From Enteractinococcus sp. (GTDB taxonomy: Bacteria; Actinomycetota; Actinomycetes; Actinomycetales; Micrococcaceae): a stretch of 5,475 bases of DNA. Shown piece by piece: positions 1-5,321 of the stretch. Each line of letters opens with the position of its first letter. Position 1 is the first letter of the stretch. Position numbers and translations under genes: made by a program. The stretch covers positions 1-5,475 of the forward strand of contig JAJUIX010000108.1 of NCBI GenBank assembly GCA_029267455.1, in the 5' to 3' direction. Below the pieces are notes generated by a model. The model searched no databases and was not told the DNA's origin. It worked only from the letters and a program-made list of their open reading frames with translations.

Positions 1-1518
1 GTTGACCAAGAAGATCTGTGGCATGTTCTCGGAACCGAGCCGATCTTCCATATCCAACCAGTGCTGCACGTAATCACCCGCGGCGTACCCCATAAATGGC
101 AGCATGGCCATTGGATCACGACGAACCACACCCACGGTCCCCTCGGCAGCGGCAGTCTGTGCCGACGACAGGGTCGCACCCTTGAACACACCGTCTTGCC
201 AGGAACGAGCCTCAGTGACCAATGGGATAGCGGTATCGCGACGACCACCAAAGAGGATGGCATCGAGCTTGATTCCCTTTGGATCGAAGTATTCTTTGGC
301 CAGCATGTCGGTCTGGTCGATTGGTGTGCAGAACCGGGAGTTCGGATGTGCTGCTGGTGTTTCAGATTCCGGTGTCCACTCATTACCCAACCAGTCGGTG
401 AGTTTGGCTGGTTTTTCTTTGGTCATGCCTTCCCACCACACGCCGCCTTCTGGTGTGAGTGCCACGTTGGTGAAGATGGTGTTGCCCTTGGCAATGGCAC
501 GCATAGCGTTGGGGTTGGTGTGCCAACCGGTGCCGGGGGCTACACCAAAGAAACCGTATTCGGGATTCACTACCCGTAGGTCGTTATTCTCGTCCGGAGT
601 AATCCAGGCGATATCGTCCCCGAGCGTTTCCGCTTTCCAACCCTCTAGCGTCGGGTCAATCAGCGCCAAGTTCGTCTTACCGGTGGCCGATGGGAAAGCA
701 CCAGTAATGGTGTAGGACTTCCCTTCAGGGCTGGTGAGCTTGAGAATGAGCATGTGCTCGGCCATCCAGCCCTCATCGCGCGCCATTGCCGACGCGATGC
801 GCAGCGAGTAGGCCTTCTTGCCCAGCAGTGCGTTGCCCCCATAGCCGGAGCCGTAGGAAACGATGGAACGCTCTTCTGGGAAGTGCACGATCCATTTGGT
901 CTCATTTGAGGGCCAAGGAACATCTTCTTGACCATCTTCCAGCGGAGCACCCACAGAGTGCAGCGCAGGAACGAAGAAAGCTTCGGTTTCGGACATCTTG
1001 TCCAATACATCGGTGCCAATGCGCGCCATAATGCGCATCGACAGCACAACATACGGGCTGTCAGTAATTTCGACACCGTATTTAGGATCTTTGGCGTCTA
1101 GTGGTCCCATAACGAAGGGAACGACGTACATGGTCCGGCCGCGCATGGCACCGTCAAATGCCTCGTTGAGAATGGCCTTCATCTCCGCCGGATCTTTCCA
1201 GTTATTGGTAAAGCCAGCGTCTTCTTCTTTTTCAGAACAGATAAACGTCCGCGACTCTACTCGCGCAACATCCGCGGGATCAGAGAAGGCTGCATAAGAA
1301 TTCGGAAACTGCGGGTCCGTGAGACGAACCAGTGAACCGGCATCGACCATTTCTTGCGCGATGCGATCGTACTCTTCTTGCGAACCGTTTACCCAATAGA
1401 CCGAGTCCGGTTGGGTCAGCTCCGCTGTTTCTTTGACCCATTCCAACAGAGCTTTGTATGTGGTGGGTGCGGTGTCCTCAATCTGTGCAGTCAGATTCGA
1501 GGCGGCGTTTTCAACCAT
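1..1518 (-). CDS. pckG: Phosphoenolpyruvate carboxykinase (GTP), 3' end beyond the window
   Basis: This enzyme converts oxaloacetate plus GTP to phosphoenolpyruvate, GDP and CO2 in the cytosol, the first committed step of gluconeogenesis and an anaplerotic node. My reading of the minus strand gives 506 codons from the ATG at 1518; GTP-type enzymes have about 600, so roughly the last 100 residues lie off the left edge. Family signatures seen in order are YGSGYGGN (222-229) with LLGKK (metal-site lysine, 231-235), AEHM (253-256, metal-site His255), the P-loop FPSATGKTN (275-283), GDDIAW (300-305), FFGVAPGT (323-330), HPNSRFCTP (391-399), FGGRR (423-427), the mobile-lid region near 447-460, and MLPFMGY (472-478) near the guanine pocket. 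The start is supported by AAGGA five bases upstream of the ATG. One key residue is unusual: position 279, normally the reactive Cys of SACGKTN, is Thr (codon ACC). All other motifs look intact, so the enzyme is probably functional. Confidence 0.97.
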   Translation of the reverse strand, partial: MVENAASNLTAQIEDTAPTTYKALLEWVKETAELTQPDSVYWVNGSQEEYDRIAQEMVDAGSLVRLTDPQFPNSYAAFSDPADVARVESRTFICSEKEEDAGFTNNWKDPAEMKAILNEAFDGAMRGRTMYVVPFVMGPLDAKDPKYGVEITDSPYVVLSMRIMARIGTDVLDKMSETEAFFVPALHSVGAPLEDGQEDVPWPSNETKWIVHFPEERSIVSYGSGYGGNALLGKKAYSLRIASAMARDEGWMAEHMLILKLTSPEGKSYTITGAFPSATGKTNLALIDPTLEGWKAETLGDDIAWITPDENNDLRVVNPEYGFFGVAPGTGWHTNPNAMRAIAKGNTIFTNVALTPEGGVWWEGMTKEKPAKLTDWLGNEWTPESETPAAHPNSRFCTPIDQTDMLAKEYFDPKGIKLDAILFGGRRDTAIPLVTEARSWQDGVFKGATLSSAQTAAAEGTVGVVRRDPMAMLPFMGYAAGDYVQHWLDMEDRLGSENMPQIFLVN

Positions 1519-1587
1519 GTGGATCCTTTTTCGTATCGACTTACCAACCGCAGCACGACGTTACCAGCACGCTGTCGCGCTGCGAAC

Positions 1588-1620
1588 CGTTCCGGTCGGA
1601 ACGAGAGTCTATGCCGCATA
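1588..1620. promoter_or_regulatory. Two adjacent dyads in the pckG promoter/leader
   Basis: A perfect inverted repeat CGTTCCG-gt-CGGAACG (1588-1603) is followed seven bases away by the palindrome TATGC-c-GCATA (1610-1620), which overlaps one of the candidate -10 boxes. Dyads at and just downstream of a promoter are typical repressor operator positions, and the first could also fold as a short leader hairpin with a six-base-pair stem and GGTC or GACC loop. No known regulator consensus was recognised, so the regulatory role is an inference. Confidence 0.3.
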
Positions 1621-1641
1621 CTTTAGCAGCCCATATGTCAA
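1606..1641 (-). promoter_or_regulatory. Candidate pckG promoter
   Basis: On the minus strand a perfect TTGACA lies at 1636-1641. Possible -10 elements are TATGCG (1615-1620, spacing 15, short) and an extended form TGC-TAAAGT (1620-1628) that would not need the -35. TAGACT (1606-1611) is too far from the TTGACA. Any of these gives a leader of about 80-100 bases before the pckG ATG. Only one is likely to be used and the sequence does not settle which, so this is an inference from position and hexamer match. Confidence 0.35.
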
Positions 1642-1724
1642 CTACAGCCAAGATGATTCACTGAACTTCGCTCCCAGACAACATTCACGACAGCTCAATA
1701 GCTAAAATAAGCGGACGGTCACAA

Positions 1725-1768
1725 TTTTTTCGCGTTTTCTAGGGATTTTGGCGTAATTTTCGGCTTTT
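1725..1768. other. Regularly spaced T-tracts (possible curved DNA)
   Basis: T-tracts of four to six bases lie at 1725-1730, 1735-1738, 1746-1749, 1757-1760 and 1765-1768, with centres about 9, 11, 11 and 8 bases apart. A-tracts phased near the helical repeat are known to bend DNA. The stretch sits between the pckG and tRNA promoters, roughly 90 bases upstream of each, where a bend could act as an upstream element or a nucleoid-protein site. Spacing is only approximately regular, so function is inferred. Confidence 0.35.
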
Positions 1769-1856
1769 GGCCCCCATCACCGGCCCCGCTTCTTTAGTTT
1801 TCAAGTTACGTTGCACCCCCTTTATATGACTTGAACTTTTTTGTGATTCCTCGATT

Positions 1857-1884
1857 TTGCATTTTCAAAACGTAGGAGTATAGT
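1857..1884 (+). promoter_or_regulatory. Promoter of tRNA-Arg 1
   Basis: TTGCAT (1857-1862) and TATAGT (1879-1884) are separated by 16 bases and match the -35 and -10 consensus well. Transcription would begin near 1891, leaving a leader of about ten bases before the tRNA. The -10 lies in GAGTATAGT, which is repeated exactly before the second tRNA copy. Confidence 0.75.
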
Positions 1885-1900
1885 TGTATCTCGTTGCTCA

Positions 1901-1977
1901 GCGCCCTTAGCTCAGCTGGATAGAGCGTCTGTCTACGGAACAGAAGGTCAGGGGTTCGAATCCCTTAGGGCGCGCCA
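1901..1977 (+). tRNA. tRNA-Arg (anticodon ACG), CCA encoded
   Basis: This folds into a complete cloverleaf: acceptor GCGCCCT/AGGGCGC, D-stem GCTC/GAGC with GG in the loop, anticodon stem TCTGT/ACAGA, loop CTACGGA with anticodon ACG, variable region AGGTC, T-stem AGGGG/CCCTT and T-loop TTCGAAT. The discriminator is G1974 and CCA is encoded at 1975-1977. A20 and C35, the classical arginine identity bases, are present. A34 would normally be deaminated to inosine so that the tRNA reads CGU, CGC and CGA. No obvious intrinsic terminator follows, so its transcript may run on into the spacer or toward the second copy. Confidence 0.98.
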
Positions 1978-1996
1978 TTCATCTCATGATGATTCC

Positions 1997-2049
1997 AACA
2001 CATCTAGATTCGAGTTCTCGGCATTGGCGATGTGTTCAATGGCGAATCT
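1997..2049. repeat. Two interleaved inverted repeats (pseudoknot-like arrangement)
   Basis: AACACATC (1997-2004) is complementary to GATGTGTT (2029-2036), and AGATTCG (2006-2012) to CGAATCT (2043-2049). The order is A, B, A', B', so in RNA both stems together would form an H-type pseudoknot. They sit about 20 bases after the first tRNA, in the part of a read-through transcript where processing would occur. There is no T-run, so this is not a standard terminator. Chance is possible for repeats of 7-8 bases. Confidence 0.35.
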
Positions 2050-2159
2050 GTAGTACACCCCTTCAGTGCCAAGTTCGTGCCTCATGATTGCTGTCGTACT
2101 GAAAGCGTGACTCAGATTATTATTGCTTGACCAATCCTCCACCGCGTTGTAGCTTGAAT

Positions 2160-2188
2160 TTGGACAACACGGAACGAATGAGTATAGT
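2160..2188 (+). promoter_or_regulatory. Promoter of tRNA-Arg 2
   Basis: TTGGAC (2160-2165), or the overlapping TGGACA one base later, is followed after 17 or 16 bases by TATAGT (2183-2188). Transcription would start near 2195, about 15 bases before the tRNA. The second copy can therefore be transcribed independently of the first, as the same -10 context GAGTATAGT at both genes suggests. Confidence 0.65.
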
Positions 2189-2209
2189 AATTCGAGTCAT
2201 TACGACGAT

Positions 2210-2283
2210 GCGCCCTTAGCTCAGCTGGATAGAGCGTCTGTCTACGGAACAGAAGGTCAGGGGTTCGAATCCCTTAGGGCGCG
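2210..2283 (+). tRNA. tRNA-Arg (anticodon ACG), CCA not encoded
   Basis: The 74-base body is identical to the copy at 1901, including acceptor, D, anticodon and T arms and discriminator G2283. The following bases are CTC instead of CCA, so the mature 3' end must be added by CCA-adding nucleotidyltransferase after 3' trimming. It is followed by a small hairpin and a strong intrinsic terminator, which define its transcript end. The anticodon ACG again reads CGN arginine codons after inosine formation. Confidence 0.98.
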
Positions 2284-2292
2284 CTCTAATTC

Positions 2293-2310
2293 TCCGCATA
2301 CCCGTGCGGA
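2293..2310 (+). other. Small hairpin downstream of tRNA-Arg 2
   Basis: TCCGCA (2293-2298) pairs with TGCGGA (2305-2310) around a six-base loop. It lies nine bases after the tRNA and just before the terminator, so it is probably part of the trailer that is removed during 3' maturation; no T-run follows it. Confidence 0.4.
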
Positions 2311-2314
2311 TCCT

Positions 2315-2360
2315 AAGCCCTTGAGGTCTATTGCAGAAAAGATCTCAAGGGCTTTTCGTT
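2315..2360 (+). terminator. Intrinsic terminator of tRNA-Arg 2
   Basis: AAGCCCTTGAGGTCT (2315-2329) pairs with AGATCTCAAGGGCTT (2340-2354), 15 base pairs with a single G-U, leaving a ten-base loop. It is followed by TTTTCGTTT. The long stem with a T-rich tail is a classical Rho-independent terminator. It isolates the tRNA unit from the HNH gene, which then needs its own promoter. Confidence 0.92.
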
Positions 2361-2517
2361 TGTCCCGATGCCTTTGCCTAGCATACGAACTGTGACGGAA
2401 GTCCGTATCCACAGACTTCACTGAAGCATCTACAACTTTCCACAACCCAGGGCTTCTTTCCTCTACCCTCTTGCTGGTGCTCATAGAGTCAATGGTGTTG
2501 GAAGGAGGAAGTACCCG
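2361..2517 (+). other. Leader region of the HNH gene
   Basis: This stretch has no gene and no promoter that I could defend. It contains overlapping short inverted repeats around 2395-2425 (ACGGA-ag-TCCGT, GAAGTC with GACTTC, CTTC-act-GAAG) that could form alternative hairpins, and a pyrimidine-rich run at 2450-2472. The ribosome binding site AGGAGG (2503-2508) sits nine bases before the ATG at 2518. A promoter must lie here because the tRNA terminator is immediately upstream. Confidence 0.5.
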
Positions 2518-4623
2518 ATGCTTGAAACGTTGCCAGATACCAAGCACATCATTCCGGAGAATGTCCTGGAAAATTTATCTGCCGGTATGAAGATGGCCAT
2601 TGTCGCGCGCGTCTCAAAGTCACTTTCCGACCAGGTGCTGGAACCTGACCAGTGGTATGACAACCTGGCACGGTTTCGAACTGCCGACGGAGTAGATTGG
2701 GGAACGCAATGGGCAGAAGAGGCACAGACCCGAGAACCCACTGCACCCGAGAATTCCCACGACACGCTCCCTGCGGTATTGCAAAACTGGCGGCAAGCGA
2801 CCCGGGCGCTCGACAATACCATGCTCTCACTGTCTCTCATGGCAGAGCGTGCTATACGGGTAGACCAGGAAACCGTGCTCGGTATCCCGGCTGGTATCAA
2901 AAAATGGAAGAGCGGTCACGGGTACATCGCAGATCGTCTCGGTATTGAAACCCGACAGGCGGGGCAATATCGCGACCGGGCAAAACTAGTCCGCCCAGAG
3001 ATATCAACTGTCGGTGGTGTGGGCCATCAACCCCAACTGCCACTAGTAGCAAAAGCATACCGGGCCGGTGAAATCCCGCCGGAAAACTTGGATACAATCG
3101 TGCGCTCACTCAACCAGGTCGGAAAGTATTTGAGCGCGGTTAACTTATCTCCAGAAAATATTCGCGATGTCTTCAAACAACTCGATGAATCATTTCGCAA
3201 CGCCGCCACAACTGTAAAGCCTGCTGAACTTGCAAAACTCACTGATGACATTCTGGCTCAAGCTGCTGCCATCATTGATGCTGACGGTCCCCCACCGCAG
3301 GAAATCCTGAACAAAGTTGAGAATTCTTTCCGCTATAAGATCGTCAATGGAAAGCTTGAAGTCAGAATTATCACTGACATTCTCAACTTAGAACTCTTTC
3401 TCGGCATTATGTATGCAGGACTAAATTTCAGAGCCTATAAGAACCGATATCACTCGCCGCCTAGCACAAACCAGCCTAATGGTGACGAGCAACCAAATGC
3501 AGCGAACAAGATGTCTCCTACCTCGAAGCAGTCATCGTTGTTTGATACCGAACAACAACCGACTCAGGTATCACAGCCTCAAGAATCACCCATGGATCGA
3601 AGCGATGGCAGCGAGGCCCGATTAGACCAACCAGGTATATCAGACAGCAGCACGGATTTCCTCGACGAAGCCATGGAGGGGTTGCCCATGAACGCTCCTC
3701 CGGAGCAAATCCTTGCCGCCGCCGACCAGCAACTCGAAGACGAAATAGATGGGCGTGAAATTCACGCCCAGACAATTGATGGAGAGCAACTTTCAAAGTC
3801 TCAGATGGATCGCCTCGATCCGCGTTCACGTGCCGAACGATTACATGACATTTATATCGCGCACCTTCGAGCAACCGCCAAACTCGATCCGTCGGTTCAA
3901 GGCCTCTCCATTTTCGGAGGCGCTCCCACTCAATTGCGGATAGCACTGGATTATCAAACGTTTGCTGAAATGCTCGATGAAAGATTGCAGGATACCTTCC
4001 ACCTGCCAACGGAATATCGCCGTCCACCCGGATTAGAAGGCTTTGATTCAGGTCCGCCACGCTTTCTTCAAGGTTTGGAATTATCGCCAGAACACCTCAT
4101 CGATGCCTCCAGTGACGACGGCACGACGCTAGTGGAAATTGACGTGGCGAAATATTCGAAGGGTGCCGGTAAGATACGCATCCCCAAGCTACAACGCGGC
4201 CATCCGTTCATTTCTCGCACGAGCCACGGCGGAACGATCGCGCCGCAACATTTGCGAGCAGCCCTGTGCGATGCTGAAATTATCCCGCAGGTCTTAGGCT
4301 CTGGAAATGTGATACTGGATCGTGGACGTGCAACGCGGACCTACCCCAATTCGGTCAAGCGCGATTTAGCAGCCTATGGGGCATGTTCTATCCCAGACTG
4401 CCGAATTCCAGCTGCCTACACCGACGGACACCATCTCATATGGTGGAGCCAGGGCGGCACCACTAGCAGTCAGAACGTCACACTATTGTGCCCGAAATGT
4501 CATGGTCTAGTGCATAAAGGGGTGTGGACACCCGTCTTTGATGCTAACGGCCAGTTATATTGGAAACCTGCACCCTGGCTAGAACCAACACAAACTCCGG
4601 TGCGGAACACCTATTGGGGGTAG
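2518..4623 (+). CDS. DUF222 domain HNH endonuclease-like protein (13E12 type)
   Basis: This 701-residue protein belongs to the actinobacterial DUF222-HNH (13E12 repeat) family, often present in many copies per genome and of unknown physiological role. The DUF222 region spans roughly residues 85-310 and resumes at about 432-480 (RSRAERLHDIY, then TQLRIALD). Between them, at about 312-381, is a polar linker rich in N, Q, S, P and D that looks disordered. The late conserved block CDAEIIPQVLG is at 584-594. The C-terminal HNH domain has Cys623/Cys628 and Cys658/Cys661 as likely zinc ligands, with GHH (637-639), Asn653 and His666 as the catalytic H-N-H set; all appear intact. Many relatives have CRRHH where this one has CPKCH. 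The linker contains QSSLF (338-342). AGGAGG nine bases upstream fixes the start. Membership is certain; nuclease activity and its target are inferred, and no signal peptide or membrane segment is seen. Confidence 0.93.
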   Translation: MLETLPDTKHIIPENVLENLSAGMKMAIVARVSKSLSDQVLEPDQWYDNLARFRTADGVDWGTQWAEEAQTREPTAPENSHDTLPAVLQNWRQATRALDNTMLSLSLMAERAIRVDQETVLGIPAGIKKWKSGHGYIADRLGIETRQAGQYRDRAKLVRPEISTVGGVGHQPQLPLVAKAYRAGEIPPENLDTIVRSLNQVGKYLSAVNLSPENIRDVFKQLDESFRNAATTVKPAELAKLTDDILAQAAAIIDADGPPPQEILNKVENSFRYKIVNGKLEVRIITDILNLELFLGIMYAGLNFRAYKNRYHSPPSTNQPNGDEQPNAANKMSPTSKQSSLFDTEQQPTQVSQPQESPMDRSDGSEARLDQPGISDSSTDFLDEAMEGLPMNAPPEQILAAADQQLEDEIDGREIHAQTIDGEQLSKSQMDRLDPRSRAERLHDIYIAHLRATAKLDPSVQGLSIFGGAPTQLRIALDYQTFAEMLDERLQDTFHLPTEYRRPPGLEGFDSGPPRFLQGLELSPEHLIDASSDDGTTLVEIDVAKYSKGAGKIRIPKLQRGHPFISRTSHGGTIAPQHLRAALCDAEIIPQVLGSGNVILDRGRATRTYPNSVKRDLAAYGACSIPDCRIPAAYTDGHHLIWWSQGGTTSSQNVTLLCPKCHGLVHKGVWTPVFDANGQLYWKPAPWLEPTQTPVRNTYWG

Positions 4624-4644
4624 TCTGGTAGCTCGGGAGGCTAT

Positions 4645-4800
4645 ATGTATTGGCAACGAGTCATATTGGGCTTGGCTATCATCGCTATGTCTGTGACTTT
4701 ATTTGTGCCAATGCCGCTGTGGCTTGCGGTAACACTTATGGTCATCGCGCTGATTTCAGCCGTCCTCGTTTTGATGGGGCTGTTTCGAGATAGCCGTTAG
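4645..4800 (+). CDS. Small two-helix membrane protein, unknown function
   Basis: A 51-residue frame starts at ATG 4645 with GGGAGG four bases upstream, 21 bases after the stop of the HNH gene, so the two are probably cotranscribed. Residues 6-21 and about 25-47 are strongly hydrophobic and are separated by a short turn containing PMP. Arginines near both ends (QR at 4-5, FRDSR at 47-51) suggest a hairpin in the cytoplasmic membrane with both ends inside. No family was recognised. Its TAG stop overlaps the convergent sixA stop in the bases TTAG (4797-4800). It could be a housekeeping small membrane protein or a partner of the HNH protein; the sequence cannot decide. Confidence 0.75.
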   Translation: MYWQRVILGLAIIAMSVTLFVPMPLWLAVTLMVIALISAVLVLMGLFRDSR

Positions 4801-5321
4801 CGTGGTACGACGAAATGCGTCATGACCGCATCTCGTCCATCCAGACTGGCCCATTCGCCTGGGATGTCAAATACCATCATGCCAAGCGTCGGATAACGTT
4901 CGGCCATGTCCAGGACAGCCTTCTCGTTGGAGTCCGGCGACGCTATTCGCATGCCAAGTTCTTGCACCCAGGGCATATGCCCGACCAACATAAGAGTACG
5001 TACTTGTTCTTCGGTTTCATTAATTACAGATAGCACTCGACTGACCGGCGCCATATAGAGCCGCGAATCGAGATACGGCGTGGGTGCCTTGTCGCCGAGC
5101 TCATGAAGCACCCATGTTGTCGTCTGGCGTGTACGAACTGCATCGGAGGCGATGATGGCATCAGGATAAAACCCCTGTTCCACCAACCATTTTCCGGCTG
5201 CTGGCGCTTCGTCGTTACCACGCTGTGCTAATGGCCGTTCGTGGTCTGGCACGGCTGGATAAGCTGCTTTTCCGTGGCGTAAAACAATGAGTCGTTTGTG
5301 GTCGGAAGAGTCAGTCAGCAT
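4797..5321 (-). CDS. sixA: SixA-like phosphohistidine phosphatase, histidine phosphatase superfamily
   Basis: This encodes a 174-residue cytosolic phosphatase of the RHG superfamily. Motifs seen from the 5321 start are LIVLRHGKA with catalytic His16 (11-19), ERPLAQRG (28-35), SDAVRTRQT with phosphate-binding Arg63 (59-67), and LVGHMPW with second catalytic His115 (112-118). This layout and size match SixA, which in E. coli removes phosphate from a phosphohistidine; the actinobacterial substrate is not known. I chose ATG 5321 because the upstream acetyltransferase ends at 5311, giving an 11-base overlap typical of coupled translation, and because GGAA lies seven bases before it. A longer frame from ATG 5372 (191 residues) is open but adds a tail unlike the family and overlaps the neighbour by 62 bases. 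The 3' end abuts the convergent small membrane gene with no terminator. Confidence 0.9.
   Translation of the reverse strand: MLTDSSDHKRLIVLRHGKAAYPAVPDHERPLAQRGNDEAPAAGKWLVEQGFYPDAIIASDAVRTRQTTTWVLHELGDKAPTPYLDSRLYMAPVSRVLSVINETEEQVRTLMLVGHMPWVQELGMRIASPDSNEKAVLDMAERYPTLGMMVFDIPGEWASLDGRDAVMTHFVVPR

Larger units (their letters stand above)
1519..1900. other. Divergent intergenic region between pckG and tRNA-Arg 1
   Basis: No gene was found in these 382 bases. The left part (1519-1650) is the pckG leader and promoter region. The middle (1700-1870) is notably T-rich. The right part carries the tRNA promoter. Short open frames running through on the plus strand overlap pckG and its promoter and have no homology or ribosome binding site that I can recognise. 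The region therefore appears purely regulatory, serving two outward-facing transcription units. Confidence 0.7.
1978..2209. other. Spacer between the two tRNA-Arg genes
   Basis: These 232 bases contain the second tRNA promoter at the right end and no convincing gene. A minus-strand frame stays open for 70 codons (1984-2196) and reads as fairly protein-like, including YNAVEDW and RHELGTEGVYYRF, but its only internal ATG gives 33 residues, it has no ribosome binding site that I can see, and it overlaps the plus-strand promoter. I do not recognise a family; it could be a decayed gene fragment or chance. The left half holds two interleaved inverted repeats listed separately. Confidence 0.5.
1901..2284 (+). 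repeat. 75-base direct repeat formed by the duplicated tRNA-Arg
   Basis: Bases 1901-1975 and 2210-2284 are identical over 75 positions and lie 309 bases apart start to start. Identity covers exactly the tRNA body plus one following C, while flanks diverge except for the GAGTATAGT promoter element. This suggests a duplication homogenised by gene conversion or under strong selection, and makes the pair a possible site of recombinational deletion of one copy. Confidence 0.95.

Noticed and set aside
61..1705. Several long plus-strand open frames across the pckG region and its promoter
   Set aside because: They lie opposite a clearly conserved pckG reading frame, lack recognisable families and have no ribosome binding sites.
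1710..1850. Half-sites resembling a CRP/GlxR site (TGTGA and TCACA) near pckG
   Set aside because: Only single half-sites occur, with no properly spaced partner.
1901..2284. The two tRNA copies as attL/attR of an integrated element
   Set aside because: Both copies are complete with their own promoters, the spacer is only 232 bases, and no integrase is visible; no further copy of the tRNA 3' end occurs in the window.
2405..2444. Two DnaA-box-like 9-mers (GTATCCACA and CTTTCCACA)
   Set aside because: They have one and two mismatches to the usual box, with no cluster, no AT-rich unwinding region and no replication gene nearby; chance matches are expected.
2450..2472. Pyrimidine-rich run before the HNH gene as a regulatory element
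   Set aside because: It has no repeat or hairpin structure and matches no known regulatory class.
2257..2547. Minus-strand open frame of 96 codons
   Set aside because: It runs through the tRNA-Arg 2 3' end, the intrinsic terminator and the start of the HNH gene, and has no recognisable product.
3518..4060. Minus-strand open frame of 180 codons inside the HNH gene
   Set aside because: It is antisense to conserved DUF222 sequence, has no family resemblance and no ribosome binding site.
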